NCBI RefSeq assembly: GCF_001438805.1
Contig: NZ_JQCF01000004.1
Span: 62,001 to 126,000, forward strand
Reading direction: 5' to 3'
DNA length: 64,000 nt
Origin: Companilactobacillus kimchiensis
Lineage (GTDB): Bacteria > Bacillota > Bacilli > Lactobacillales > Lactobacillaceae
Shown: positions 1 through 9,012 of the stretch, piece after piece
Layout of the letters: every line of letters begins with the position of its first letter
Position numbering within the stretch: the stretch's first letter is position 1
Translations under genes and position numbers: made by a program
Notes under the pieces: generated by a model
Database searches by the model: none
What the model was told of the DNA's origin: nothing
Seen by the model: only the letters and a program-made list of their open reading frames with translations

Positions 1-32
1 ACCTCAATGAAATAATTTTACCATAGAAAAAT

Positions 33-56
33 AAAAAAAGTTGCCTACTAGGCAAC
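33..56 (-). terminator. Intrinsic terminator of clpX
   Basis: On the minus strand GTTGCC, a 5-base loop and GGCAAC are followed by a run of seven T. The clpX stop codon (48-50) lies in the loop, so the hairpin is built partly from the last codons of the gene. Confidence 0.85.
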
Positions 57-1295
57 CTCTCCATTTTTAAGAATCAATTCAGGTTCTTTAACTTTTCTAA
101 CAGCATCTTTAGTAACTTTAACACTCTCGACATCATCGCGACCAGGAATATCAAACATTGTATTCAACATAGTTTCCTCAACGATTGATCTCAAACCACG
201 GGCACCAGTATCACGTTCAATCGATAATCTGGCAATTTCTTTAAGTGCACCATCGGTAAAGAGTAAGTTAACACCATCAAGCTCTAATAATTCCTTATAT
301 TGCTTGATCAAGGCATTTTTAGGCTTAGTAAGGATATTAACCAAGTCATCTTCAGTTAGCTTCTCAAGGGCTGTTACGATTGGAATACGACCGATAAATT
401 CTGGAATAATACCAAACTTCATCAAATCTTCAGGAATGATTTGTTGCATCAAACTCTTTTCTTCCGCAATCGTTACTTTTTGTTCGGCACCAAAACCAAT
501 TGTCTTATCGCCTAAACGATTTTTAACAATTTGTTCGATACCATCAAAAGCACCACCGACAATAAATAAGATATTAGTTGTATCGATTTGAATAAGCTCT
601 TGCTGAGGATGTTTTCTCCCACCCTGTGGTGGCACGCTGGCAATGGTACCTTCAAGAATCTTCAAAAGTGCTTGTTGGACACCTTCACCAGAAACATCAC
701 GTGTGATTGAAACATTTTCACTCTTTTTAGCAATCTTATCAATTTCATCGATATAAACAATTCCATGTTCGGCTTTATCAACATCAAAATCAGCGTTTTG
801 CAAAAGCTTCAATAAGATGTTCTCAACATCTTCCCCAACATAACCAGCTTCTGTAAGTGTTGTGGCATCAGCAATCGCAAATGGAACTTTTAGAATACGA
901 GCTAACGTTTGAGCTAAGAAAGTCTTACCTGAACCAGTAGGTCCAATTAAGGCAATATTACTCTTTTGCAATTCAGTCTCGCCATCTTTAAGATGTTCCA
1001 TTTTATTAATTCTCTTATAGTGATTATAAACAGCCACTGACAAAGCTCGTTTAGCATCAGTTTGACCGATTACATAATCATCAAGAATTTTCTTGATATC
1101 AATAGGTGTAGGAATATTATCTAAATCTAATGGTGTAGCTTCATTTAGTTCTTCGTCTATTATTTCTTTGCATAAATCTATACATTCATTACAAATATAG
1201 ACACCGGGTCCGGCAACTATCTTTTTAACTTGATCTTGTGTCTTACCACAAAATGAACAGCTAATTGTGCCAGTATTTTCTGTACTATCAAACAT
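48..1295 (-). CDS. clpX: ATP-dependent Clp protease ATP-binding subunit ClpX
   Basis: AAA+ unfoldase that recognises substrates and feeds them to the ClpP peptidase in the cytoplasm. An N-terminal zinc-binding domain has four cysteines (C13, C16, C35, C38). It is followed by a Walker A motif GPTGSGKT near residue 117, a Walker B motif (YIDEIDK), and the IGFG loop that docks on ClpP. The 415-residue length is normal. I chose the ATG at 1295 because AAGGAG lies about 8 bases upstream; a TTG at 1322 would add nine unusual residues. It follows tig and tuf on the same strand, but tig ends in its own terminator, so clpX probably has its own promoter. No CtsR-type operator was seen. Confidence 0.97.
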   Translation of the reverse strand: MFDSTENTGTISCSFCGKTQDQVKKIVAGPGVYICNECIDLCKEIIDEELNEATPLDLDNIPTPIDIKKILDDYVIGQTDAKRALSVAVYNHYKRINKMEHLKDGETELQKSNIALIGPTGSGKTFLAQTLARILKVPFAIADATTLTEAGYVGEDVENILLKLLQNADFDVDKAEHGIVYIDEIDKIAKKSENVSITRDVSGEGVQQALLKILEGTIASVPPQGGRKHPQQELIQIDTTNILFIVGGAFDGIEQIVKNRLGDKTIGFGAEQKVTIAEEKSLMQQIIPEDLMKFGIIPEFIGRIPIVTALEKLTEDDLVNILTKPKNALIKQYKELLELDGVNLLFTDGALKEIARLSIERDTGARGLRSIVEETMLNTMFDIPGRDDVESVKVTKDAVRKVKEPELILKNGEVA

Positions 1296-1383
1296 ATGCA
1301 ATTTCTCCTTCAATAGTTCCAATACTTTGAAAGTCTAGCATTGTAATAATTAAGAGTAAAGTAATTAGTTTTATACCCTCTTT

Positions 1384-1412
1384 TATAAAAAAAGGAAGCC
1401 TCGCGGCTTCCT
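1384..1412 (-). terminator. Intrinsic terminator of tig
   Basis: An 8-bp perfect stem AGGAAGCC/GGCTTCCT with a 4-base loop and a T-run on the minus strand lies just after the trigger factor stop codon. It separates tig from clpX. Confidence 0.88.
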
Positions 1413-1434
1413 GATTTTTATTAAAAAGTATTGA

Positions 1435-2721
1435 TTACTTTTCTTCGGCTGAGTCAACAATCATTTCGATTGCCTTCTTAGCAGCGATATCATGAGCCAA
1501 CATTTCGTCAGAAAGTGCATTTCTAACAGCTGATTCTTCCATCTTATATTCAGTAGATAATGATTTGATTTCGTTCTTGATTTCGTCTTCTGAAGGTTTG
1601 ATTCCTTCTTTAGCAACGATTGCTTCGATAACAAGATCAGTCTTAACACGTTCTTGAGCATCTTTAGCAAATTGTTGTTTCAAGCTATCTTCAGTTGTAC
1701 CAGTCATTTGGTAGTACAATTTAGGATCGATACCTTGACGACGAAGGTTAGCCAAGTATTGGTTCAATTGGTTTTCAACTTCTGTATCAATCATTGATTG
1801 AGGAATTGAGTCGATTTTAGCATTCTTAACTGCAGCAGCAATTGCTTCTTCTTGAATGTTTTCTTCAGCAGCATCCTTCTTTGAATCTTTGATTTCATCG
1901 TGAAGTTTTGTTCTTAGTTCTTCAAGTGTGTCAACATCTTCGTCAACATCCTTAGCAAAGTCATCATCTAACTTAGGTAATTCCTTTGTTTTAACTTCAT
2001 GAAGTTTTGTAGCAAAGACAGCTTTTTTACCAGCTAAATCTTTTGCTTGGTAATCTTCTGGGAATGTAACGTTAACGTTAATGTCTTCACCAGCAGCGTG
2101 ACCAATCAATTCGTCTTCGAATCCAGGAATGAATGTACCTGAACCAAGTTCTAGTGAGTAGTTTTGAGCGCTACCACCATCGAATTCTTTACCATCAACT
2201 GTACCAACATAGTCAATAATAACTGTGTCGCCTTTTTCAGCTTTACCGTCTTTAAGAACAAGTTCAGCTTGTTGTTTTTGTAATTCAGCCAAACGGTCTT
2301 CAACGTCAGCCTTCATAACATTACGTTTTTGCTTCTTAACTTCAAGACCCTTGTAGTTACCAAGTTCAACATCAGGTTTAACAGTAATAGTAGCTGTAAT
2401 TTCCCAAGGTTGGTCTTTTTCCATTGAGTCAACACTAATTTGTGGTTGGTCAACAGGTTCTACTTTTACTTCACCAACAGCTTTTTCGTAAGCAACTGGT
2501 AGAACAGCATTTAGAGCATCTTCGTACAATGCTTCTTCACCGTACATACGGTTGAAGATTTGGCGAGGTACTCTACCTTTTCTGAAACCAGGAACGTTTA
2601 AGTTCTTCTTTACACGATCAAAAGCAGTGTTTAAACCGTTCTTGATAGTTTCTTGGTCAATTTCAAATTTTAATTCACCAGTATTGTTTTCTTTTTTTGT
2701 ATATTTAGCCTTAGCAGACAT
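1435..2721 (-). CDS. tig: Trigger factor (ribosome-associated chaperone and prolyl isomerase)
   Basis: Binds the ribosome near the exit tunnel and shields nascent chains; it also has peptidyl-prolyl isomerase activity. The N-terminal domain carries the ribosome-docking signature GFRKGRVP near residue 46. An FKBP-like domain covers about residues 160-245 ([25 protein letters not shown]), and a long helical C-terminal chaperone domain follows. The 428-residue length is typical. The ATG at 2721 is preceded by GGAGGG at good spacing. Its neighbours clpX and tuf also act in protein quality control and synthesis; the tuf-tig-clpX order is common in lactobacilli. Confidence 0.97.
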   Translation of the reverse strand: MSAKAKYTKKENNTGELKFEIDQETIKNGLNTAFDRVKKNLNVPGFRKGRVPRQIFNRMYGEEALYEDALNAVLPVAYEKAVGEVKVEPVDQPQISVDSMEKDQPWEITATITVKPDVELGNYKGLEVKKQKRNVMKADVEDRLAELQKQQAELVLKDGKAEKGDTVIIDYVGTVDGKEFDGGSAQNYSLELGSGTFIPGFEDELIGHAAGEDINVNVTFPEDYQAKDLAGKKAVFATKLHEVKTKELPKLDDDFAKDVDEDVDTLEELRTKLHDEIKDSKKDAAEENIQEEAIAAAVKNAKIDSIPQSMIDTEVENQLNQYLANLRRQGIDPKLYYQMTGTTEDSLKQQFAKDAQERVKTDLVIEAIVAKEGIKPSEDEIKNEIKSLSTEYKMEESAVRNALSDEMLAHDIAAKKAIEMIVDSAEEK

Positions 2722-2848
2722 TTATATTATCCCTCCGGTATTTCAACGATCTCATACTTTGTAATATTACCTTAAAAAGATAATATTGTAAACATTTGAC
2801 GTGATTTCTAGATTTTTTTAAGACATCATTTTTCTATTATATGATACT

Positions 2849-2877
2849 TTGACTCATTTTTGAACATTTAAGCATAA
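2849..2877 (-). promoter_or_regulatory. Possible promoter of tig
   Basis: On the minus strand a TATAAT hexamer at about 2837-2842 has TTCAAA 17 bases upstream. The -10 is perfect and the -35 is weak. It lies about 115 bases before the tig start, in the gap between tuf and tig. Confidence 0.4.
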
Positions 2878-2908
2878 AAAAAAGAGCTGGATTAACCAAC
2901 TCTTTTTT
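2876..2908 (-). terminator. Intrinsic terminator of tuf
   Basis: A stem pairing AAAGAGTTGG with CCAGCTCTTT (one G-U pair), a 5-base loop and a T-run lie 25 bases after the tuf stop codon on the minus strand. Confidence 0.82.
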
Positions 2909-2931
2909 AATTATCATCACTAATTTAAAAA

Positions 2932-4122
2932 TTAGTCTAAGATTTCTGTAACAACTCCGGCACCAACAGTACGGCCACCTTCACGAACAGTAAATCTTGT
3001 TCCATTTTCAATAGCAACTGGAGCAATCAAGTCAACTTCAAAAGTAACTTGATCACCAGGCATAACCATTTCTACACCTTCTGGCAATTCAATAACACCA
3101 GTAACATCAGTTGTATGGAAGTAGAATTGAGGACGATAGTTTGAGAAGAATGGAGTATGACGTCCACCTTCTTCTTTACTCATGATATAAACTTCACCCT
3201 TGAACTTGTTGTGAGTCTTGATTGAACCTGGTTTAGCAAGAACTTGTCCACGTTCAACTTGATCACGGTTAATACCACGTAGTAGTACACCGACGTTATC
3301 TCCGGCTTCACCTAAGTCAAGTGTCTTACGGAACATTTCAAGACCAGTAACAGTTGATTTTGTAACTTCTGGCTTCAAACCAACAATTTCAACTTCATCA
3401 CCGACTTTAACTTGTCCACGATCGATACGTCCTGAAGCAACAGTACCACGACCAGTGATTGTGAAGACATCTTCAACAGGCATCATAAATGGCTTAGTGT
3501 TATCACGTTCTGGAGTTGGGATATATTCATCAACAACATCAAGAAGTTCTTCAACGTGTTTAACTTCTTCAGGGTCTCCTTGAAGAGCCTTCAAAGCTGA
3601 ACCACGGATAACAGGAATGTCATCCCCTGGGAAATCGTATTCTGATAATAATTCACGAACTTCCATCTCAACAAGGTCAGTAAGTTCTGGATCATCAACA
3701 AGATCAGTCTTGTTCAAGAATACAACAATGTAACCAACACCAACTTGTCTAGCAAGCAAGATATGTTCACGTGTTTGTGGCATAGGACCATCAGTTGCAG
3801 CAACAACAAGGATGGCACCATCCATTTGTGCAGCACCAGTGATCATATTCTTAACGTAATCAGCATGTCCTGGAGCATCGATATGGGCATAGTGACGCTT
3901 TTCAGTTTCGTATTCAACATGGGCTGTGTTGATAGTAATCCCACGTTCTTTTTCTTCTGGGGCTTTATCAATATCAGCGTAATCTTCAGCCTTAGCTAAA
4001 CCTTTGTCAGCCAATACCTTAGTGATTGCTGCTGTTAAAGTAGTCTTACCGTGGTCAACGTGACCAATTGTCCCAATATTTACATGGGGCTTTGTTCTCT
4101 CATAATGTTCTTTTTCTGCCAT
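2932..4122 (-). CDS. tuf: Elongation factor Tu
   Basis: GTPase that delivers aminoacyl-tRNA to the ribosomal A site. The sequence shows the P-loop GHVDHGKT at residues 20-27, the effector region with RGITI, the switch II motif DAPGHADY and the NKTD guanine-specificity motif. Two beta-barrel domains follow, ending in VTEILD. The 396-residue length is standard. The ATG is preceded by AGGAGG. Codon use is strongly biased, as expected for one of the most expressed genes. It is monocistronic here, with tandem promoters upstream and a terminator downstream. Confidence 0.99.
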   Translation of the reverse strand: MAEKEHYERTKPHVNIGTIGHVDHGKTTLTAAITKVLADKGLAKAEDYADIDKAPEEKERGITINTAHVEYETEKRHYAHIDAPGHADYVKNMITGAAQMDGAILVVAATDGPMPQTREHILLARQVGVGYIVVFLNKTDLVDDPELTDLVEMEVRELLSEYDFPGDDIPVIRGSALKALQGDPEEVKHVEELLDVVDEYIPTPERDNTKPFMMPVEDVFTITGRGTVASGRIDRGQVKVGDEVEIVGLKPEVTKSTVTGLEMFRKTLDLGEAGDNVGVLLRGINRDQVERGQVLAKPGSIKTHNKFKGEVYIMSKEEGGRHTPFFSNYRPQFYFHTTDVTGVIELPEGVEMVMPGDQVTFEVDLIAPVAIENGTRFTVREGGRTVGAGVVTEILD

Positions 4123-4200
4123 TACAAAGAATCCTCCTAAAATTTCATTTCATAAGATTGATCCAAAGAAAATGCTCTTTAGACGACTCTTTACTGAAAA

Positions 4201-4228
4201 ATTATACTACTTTCAGAGGTGAAAGCAA
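4201..4228 (-). promoter_or_regulatory. Second tuf promoter (P2)
   Basis: TATAAT (4201-4206) with TTGCTT (4223-4228) at 16-base spacing on the minus strand, about 80 bases before the tuf start and downstream of P1. Confidence 0.5.
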
Positions 4229-4270
4229 AGTAATTCAACGCAAATCACCGACCAAAAATATACTCTTTGG

Positions 4271-4299
4271 ATTATACGGGGAGTAAACGGAATTGTAAA
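4271..4299 (-). promoter_or_regulatory. tuf promoter (P1)
   Basis: TTTACA (4294-4299), a 17-base spacer and TATAAT (4271-4276) on the minus strand form a near-consensus vegetative promoter about 150 bases upstream of tuf. Confidence 0.72.
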
Positions 4300-4327
4300 T
4301 ACTCAAAGTGAAAAAAGTTTAATTTTT

Positions 4328-5278
4328 TTACTCCTGGAAGGTATTAATCAGTTCATCGAACCTTTTCAACCAAGTATTTACTCCATCTAGCCCCTGATTA
4401 TCACGCATCTGTGATTCATCTACTAAACCATACCTTAAAAGCATTGCTTTTGTCCAGAGGGCAGGGTCTTTTATTATTTCTTTTCCAAATGGGTATACAA
4501 AAGCGGCGTACAGCGATAACTCACCTTTGAAGTTCTCTGCTTGTGATTCGTTCTCATCAGTTAATAATTTTTCTAATTCGTCACACATTTTCAAATAGAC
4601 ATCAGTTGACATGATAGGCATTAGCTTGCTTGGAATGCAAGTCTTATTTTTACCATAGAATGAAATATCAACCGTTTCATCGACTCCCAGCTTCAATAAA
4701 TTCTCCAGTGCTTCACTCTTTAAAAGCGGATGTAGCAAGGGATTCTCCAATAATACTTTTGCACTATTGATGTAATCATCTTTGTTAAATTCCCTTAACT
4801 TTCTGAGTAACTGAATTTGTTCAGCTGTGGGTTCTGTAACGATCGACAACAACCGACTCGTTATTTTTTCTTTTTCTGGTTTAAATGATCTTTCATGTCT
4901 ATCTTCTGCCACTTTAATTCGACGGATAAAATCATCAATTACATCATTTTTGATGTTTGGTTGTTGATTATTGTCATAGAAACTTAACATTTGATTAGCT
5001 AATAAAAAGTCATTATTCTCTAAAATAATATCTAATGCCAATTCCGCCGTGTCCGGTTCACTGAGGTAATAATTAAAATAATCTAAAATCACAGCTTCAG
5101 CATCACCTGGACGTTTTTGATTCAATAAAGATGCAGCAAGCCCTTTATTTATTGAAAAAGTTTGCTGCATCGCATATGCCTGTGTATATAAATCAGCCGA
5201 TTCGTCCCAATTTCCTTGTTCAAAAGCTTCGTCGGCCTGATCGATAATTTTTTTCAGATTATCTGAGTCTCCGTCCAT
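4328..5278 (-). CDS. TPR-like helical repeat protein of unknown function
   Basis: A 316-residue soluble protein that is largely helical. The N-terminal third resembles tetratricopeptide repeats (ADEAFEQGNWDESADLYTQA, then another helix pair with LLNQKRPGDAEAVI). No signal peptide, membrane segment or catalytic motif is visible. I chose the ATG at 5278 because GAGGT lies upstream; a start at 5293 lacks a site. It begins about 35 bases after RNase J2 ends, with no terminator between, so the two are probably co-transcribed. A scaffold or adaptor role is only an inference from the fold. Confidence 0.75.
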   Translation of the reverse strand: MDGDSDNLKKIIDQADEAFEQGNWDESADLYTQAYAMQQTFSINKGLAASLLNQKRPGDAEAVILDYFNYYLSEPDTAELALDIILENNDFLLANQMLSFYDNNQQPNIKNDVIDDFIRRIKVAEDRHERSFKPEKEKITSRLLSIVTEPTAEQIQLLRKLREFNKDDYINSAKVLLENPLLHPLLKSEALENLLKLGVDETVDISFYGKNKTCIPSKLMPIMSTDVYLKMCDELEKLLTDENESQAENFKGELSLYAAFVYPFGKEIIKDPALWTKAMLLRYGLVDESQMRDNQGLDGVNTWLKRFDELINTFQE

Positions 5279-5315
5279 AAAGTACCTCAACAATATTTGA
5301 ACAAATTAAATCATT

Positions 5316-7013
5316 CTATTTTTTTGCTTTTCTGTGTCTATTTTGATTAACTTCCATGATTACTGGCAAAATAACTGGGTGTCGATTAGTTTGTTCATAC
5401 AAGAAGTGATTCAACTTGTCACGAACACCTTGTTTTAAGTCTGACCAATCAAAATCTTTACTATCTTGCATATAATCTACGATTGTATTGACAATGATAT
5501 CTGAGCTTTCACTAAGCAAATCACGACTAGCGCGCATATAAACAAAGCCACGTGCAGTTATTTTAGGCTTAGCAACGACTTTTTTCTTCTTACGGTCAAT
5601 TGTAGCCACTGCGATAAAGACACCGTCTTCGGCCAATAATTCACGATCACGAAGCACAATACTACCAATATCACCAACGCCAATACCATCGATCATAGTA
5701 TCTCCAGCATCGACACCTTTTCCAAGATAGAATTGATCATTTTCATAATTCAAAACATCACCCTTCTTAGTTAGGAAAATATTTTGATATGGAATACCGG
5801 TTTCATGTGCAATTCTAGCGTGAGAATCGAGTAAACGATATTCACCTTGAATAGGAATAACGTTTTCTGGGTTCAATAAATTGATCATTAATTGTAGGTC
5901 AGATTTGTTTGCATGACCTGATGAATGCTTATCATCACCCAATGCTTTAACTTCTGCACCTGTACGATAAATGGCATCACGTGCCTTAGCAACTGTTGTA
6001 TCCATAGCATGTGAAGGTGTTGTAGCAATAAAGACTAGGTCTCCTTCTACTACTTGGAATTTTGTTTTGGCAGCTGGATTAGCCATCTTTTGAAGCAATT
6101 TAACTGGTTCACCCATTTTACCAGTTTCAATAATAACTAATTTATTGTTATCAATATCATCTAGTTCTTTAGGTTGAACAATCAAGTTCTTATCAGAAAG
6201 TGTTAAATAGCCTAATTTTAAGGCTGTTTTCAAAATCTTCTCGGCATCAGTACCAGAAAGAAAGACTCTTCTCCCTGTCTTAGCAGCTGCATCAATTACT
6301 TGTTGCATTCTTTGAATATTAGAAGCTACCTGAGCCACAATAATTCGACCATTGTGATAATTAAAGGTATCAAGGATATATTCATAAATATCTTTTTCAC
6401 TAGAGTTTTCATATGGTGATTCAGCATTAGCCGAGTCACTTAATAAAGCTAAAACACGTTCACTACCAATTTTAGCAATACGACCATAATCAGTTTTATA
6501 TATTGGTGTAGCAGCTTGATCAAATTTAAAGTCACCAGTATAAACAATTTGACCCTCACTAGTTTTGATAACTGTTCCTAAAGAACCAGGAATTGAGTGA
6601 GTCGTCTTGAAGAATGAAACTGATGCCTCTTCAAAATCAATCGCTGTATTTTCATCAATAACATGGAAATTAGCAAATTTTTTACTACGTGGATCATTTG
6701 AACAAACGATCTTTGCTAGTTCAATGGTCATCTCTGAACCAAAGACTGGAATATCAAATTCACTGATTAAATAAGGTAAAGCTCCAATAGCATCAGCATG
6801 TCCATGTGATAGGAATACTCCCACCACTTTATCAATATTCTGTTTGATATAAGTCATATCAGGTACGACTACATCAATACCATAAAGGTCATTATCAGGA
6901 TACTGTAAACCAATATCCAAAATATAAATCTCATCATTTACTTCTACTGCGTACATATTCTTGCCAGTTTCACGTACGCCACTTAACAAAATTATCTTAA
7001 TTTTTTTGCTCAT
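5316..7013 (-). CDS. rnjB: Ribonuclease J2
   Basis: Metallo-beta-lactamase/beta-CASP ribonuclease family, which gives 5'-3' exonuclease and endonuclease activity in mRNA decay and rRNA maturation. In B. subtilis J2 forms a complex with J1 and is itself nearly inactive. At residues 70-75 the metal motif reads HGHADA instead of HxHxDH, and the later PIHGE motif reads PIQGE, so two ligands are missing; other motifs (TTHSIP, GDFKFD, HSSGHA) remain. This pattern identifies J2. The ATG at 7013 has GAGAG upstream; another ATG lies two codons earlier. It lies next to rpsO, and the J1 gene is at 25.8 kb. Confidence 0.93.
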   Translation of the reverse strand: MSKKIKIILLSGVRETGKNMYAVEVNDEIYILDIGLQYPDNDLYGIDVVVPDMTYIKQNIDKVVGVFLSHGHADAIGALPYLISEFDIPVFGSEMTIELAKIVCSNDPRSKKFANFHVIDENTAIDFEEASVSFFKTTHSIPGSLGTVIKTSEGQIVYTGDFKFDQAATPIYKTDYGRIAKIGSERVLALLSDSANAESPYENSSEKDIYEYILDTFNYHNGRIIVAQVASNIQRMQQVIDAAAKTGRRVFLSGTDAEKILKTALKLGYLTLSDKNLIVQPKELDDIDNNKLVIIETGKMGEPVKLLQKMANPAAKTKFQVVEGDLVFIATTPSHAMDTTVAKARDAIYRTGAEVKALGDDKHSSGHANKSDLQLMINLLNPENVIPIQGEYRLLDSHARIAHETGIPYQNIFLTKKGDVLNYENDQFYLGKGVDAGDTMIDGIGVGDIGSIVLRDRELLAEDGVFIAVATIDRKKKKVVAKPKITARGFVYMRASRDLLSESSDIIVNTIVDYMQDSKDFDWSDLKQGVRDKLNHFLYEQTNRHPVILPVIMEVNQNRHRKAKK

Positions 7014-7143
7014 ATTCATCTCTCATTTCATTAAAATAGCATAGATCATAATATTCTATTGTGATTCTTAAGTCTTTTAAGACTATTTAAGCTATACCTG
7101 ATTGCTATTTTACCATATTCACGACTATTTAGAAAAAATATGC

Positions 7144-7177
7144 AAAAAAAATAGGAGTTCCATCGCTGGAAACTCCT
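7144..7177 (-). terminator. Intrinsic terminator of rpsO
   Basis: A stem of about 10 bp (AGGAGT plus TCCA with a bulged T, pairing TGGA plus ACTCCT), GCGA loop and a run of eight T on the minus strand directly after rpsO. Confidence 0.85.
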
Positions 7178-7187
7178 AAAATCATTA

Positions 7188-7457
7188 TTAACGACGTAGA
7201 CCTAATGATTGGATCAAGTCACGGTAACGTTGAATATCCTTGCCACGTAGGTAACCTAATAGATTACGACGGTGACCAATTTTCTTAAGTAGACCAACAT
7301 ATGAATGGTGATCTTTCTTGTTAACTTTCAAGTGATCGTTCAATGCGTTAATATCGTAAGTTAGAACAGCAACTTGTACTTCTGGAGAACCAGTGTCTCC
7401 ATCTTTACGTGCATATTGTTTAATGATTTCGTTTTTCTTTTGTTTTGAAATAGCCAT
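7188..7457 (-). CDS. rpsO: 30S ribosomal protein S15
   Basis: Primary-binding small-subunit protein that contacts 16S rRNA helices 20-22 and forms bridge B4. The sequence shows the family core [13 protein letters not shown], the DHHSYVGLL segment (about residues 45-53) and RRNLLGYL. It is 89 residues long from the ATG at 7457, which has AAAGGTGA upstream; starting three codons earlier would give a non-standard N-terminus. It is monocistronic, with its own terminator. A TTGACG hexamer at about 7514-7519 could be its -35, but no good -10 follows. Confidence 0.98.
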   Translation of the reverse strand: MAISKQKKNEIIKQYARKDGDTGSPEVQVAVLTYDINALNDHLKVNKKDHHSYVGLLKKIGHRRNLLGYLRGKDIQRYRDLIQSLGLRR

Positions 7458-7595
7458 TTCATTCACCTTTTCCTTATATATTTAGCCAGACTATGTTTGC
7501 GTTGGTGATTCGTCAAACAGAGCATGGTTAACACAACTAACTAATTTACTACATAATGGTTAATTTTGCAATACTGAAAAAAAATCGACATTTTA

Positions 7596-7624
7596 TTGCA
7601 TTGGCAATAGGAATTATGTATAAT
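7596..7624 (+). promoter_or_regulatory. rpsT promoter
   Basis: TTGCAT (7596-7601), a 17-base spacer and a perfect TATAAT (7619-7624), about 48 bases before the rpsT start. Confidence 0.75.
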
Positions 7625-7671
7625 TCTATGTATTGAGTTTTAAGCTTACTAGGTAATCGGAGGTGAAATTA

Positions 7672-7920
7672 ATGCCACAAATTAAATCAGCAATGAAACG
7701 TGTCAAGACTGCAGAAGGTGCAAATCTTCGTAACAACGCACAAAGAAGTTCAATGCGTTCAGCAATCAAGAGTTTCGAAACTTCAGCTGCTAACAACGCT
7801 GACAACAAAGAAGATTTATTCAAGACAGCTGTCCGCGCCATTGATATGGCTAAGTCTAAAGGCCTAATCAAGGCTAACAAGGCTGCTCGCGACAAGTCAC
7901 GACTTTCAAAATTGAATTAA
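7672..7920 (+). CDS. rpsT: 30S ribosomal protein S20
   Basis: Small basic protein that binds the 5' domain of 16S rRNA during early 30S assembly. It is 82 residues, rich in Lys, Arg, Ala and Ser, starting [13 protein letters not shown], with the typical helical pattern ([16 protein letters not shown]) and a basic tail ([12 protein letters not shown]). The ATG at 7672 is preceded by GGAGGTGA; a start three codons earlier lacks this spacing. It lies alone on the plus strand, divergent from rpsO and convergent with holA, and has its own promoter and terminator. Confidence 0.97.
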   Translation: MPQIKSAMKRVKTAEGANLRNNAQRSSMRSAIKSFETSAANNADNKEDLFKTAVRAIDMAKSKGLIKANKAARDKSRLSKLN

Positions 7921-7924
7921 TGAT

Positions 7925-7948
7925 AAGCAGCCGTTAGGTTGCTTTTTT
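7925..7948 (+). terminator. Intrinsic terminator of rpsT
   Basis: AAGCAGCC, a GTTA loop, GGTTGCTT (one G-U pair) and a T-run, starting five bases after the rpsT stop codon. Confidence 0.88.
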
Positions 7949-7963
7949 ATTTTATCAAAAACT

Positions 7964-7998
7964 AAAAGAGACTCAGAATAAATTCTGAGTCTCTTTTT
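7964..7998. terminator. Bidirectional terminator between rpsT and holA
   Basis: A 16-bp perfect inverted repeat (AAAAGAGACTCAGAAT and its complement, 2-base loop) gives a T-run on both strands. It abuts the holA stop codon and probably ends the minus-strand com/holA transcript. Confidence 0.88.
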
Positions 7999-9012
7999 TT
8001 AGGCAAATTTAGCAATAAACAGGTCAAACAGCAATTCTTTGTCACCCTGTCCAGATTTAATTTGATAATCTAGATTAACAATATCGCCATACATGAGCTG
8101 CAACTGTCTCATCTGCAAAGCCCTTATCTGACGATGAGCTAATTTAACTCGATATGGATGTAATTTTAGGTTTTTAGAAATTGTAGCTTCTGACAAACCC
8201 TTCTCAGATAATATTTTGACCTGAATTAATAGGCGCAATTGCGAAGTTATAATGGCCACCAATAAAATTGGATCGATTTTTTGTAATAAAAATTGATGAT
8301 ATAGTTCCTCTGCTTGATAAATATTTTTGTTTAAAATCTCATTCATCAAATCAAATACATTATCTTCCAGTGATTGTGGAACTAATTCCGTAATAGCATT
8401 CCGATCAATTTGTTTGGTTTTTAAGGAATACATCTTTAATTTATCTAATTGATTGATAATCAGCGAATAATTTCCCTTGGTTTTATTGATCAATAAATCT
8501 AGAGCATCTGGATCAATTTGATAACCAGCATTATTTAGATCATTTTTTACGGTCCTAGTTAACGCTGGACCTTCCATTTGACCCGCATCAACAACTGCTG
8601 CCAATTTTTTAAGTTGTTTAACAATTTTTTTACGTGCGTCTAATTTATCGTATGAAGCAAATATAACCAAAATTGTCGATGGTGTTGGATTTTGAATATA
8701 TCTCAACAATAAATCAGCATCTTGTTCAATTGCGTTTTTCGTTCTTTCAGCAGTTAAAAAATAGGGGTTTTCAGCAAAAACTAATCTTCTTTCCCCAAAA
8801 AAAGGTGCCGAAATGGCCTCATTAATCACATCACTCAAAGAAACTTCTTCTAAGTCAAAGTTAGAGAAATTCATCTCCTGTTCTTCAGGGGACATAATTT
8901 CTTTAAATGATTTCTGAATATCCTTAATAAAAACCCGTTCTTTACCAGTAATTAAATAAACATTGTTCAAATTACCTTGTTTTAAATTATTTTTTAGTTC
9001 TATTATTTTCAA
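7999..9012 (-). CDS. holA: DNA polymerase III subunit delta
   Basis: Clamp-loader subunit that opens the beta sliding clamp during replication. The 337-residue sequence matches the Firmicutes HolA/YqeN pattern: an N-terminal AAA-like domain without a P-loop (NNVYLITGKERVFI, SAPFFGERRLVFAENP) and a C-terminal helical domain (ISQL-like segment IITSQLRLLIQVKILSEKG). It starts with TTG at 9012, preceded by AGGGTGA, and overlaps the end of comEC by 26 bases, which implies translational coupling. The comEA-comEC-holA order, with rpsT convergent, is standard for lactobacilli and bacilli. Confidence 0.95.
   Translation of the reverse strand: MKIIELKNNLKQGNLNNVYLITGKERVFIKDIQKSFKEIMSPEEQEMNFSNFDLEEVSLSDVINEAISAPFFGERRLVFAENPYFLTAERTKNAIEQDADLLLRYIQNPTPSTILVIFASYDKLDARKKIVKQLKKLAAVVDAGQMEGPALTRTVKNDLNNAGYQIDPDALDLLINKTKGNYSLIINQLDKLKMYSLKTKQIDRNAITELVPQSLEDNVFDLMNEILNKNIYQAEELYHQFLLQKIDPILLVAIITSQLRLLIQVKILSEKGLSEATISKNLKLHPYRVKLAHRQIRALQMRQLQLMYGDIVNLDYQIKSGQGDKELLFDLFIAKFA

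Noticed and set aside
7067-7091. AT-rich inverted repeat (AGTCTT/AAGACT) upstream of RNase J2
   Set aside because: Short arms in AT-rich DNA, no T-run, and no known operator of this shape; it may be chance.
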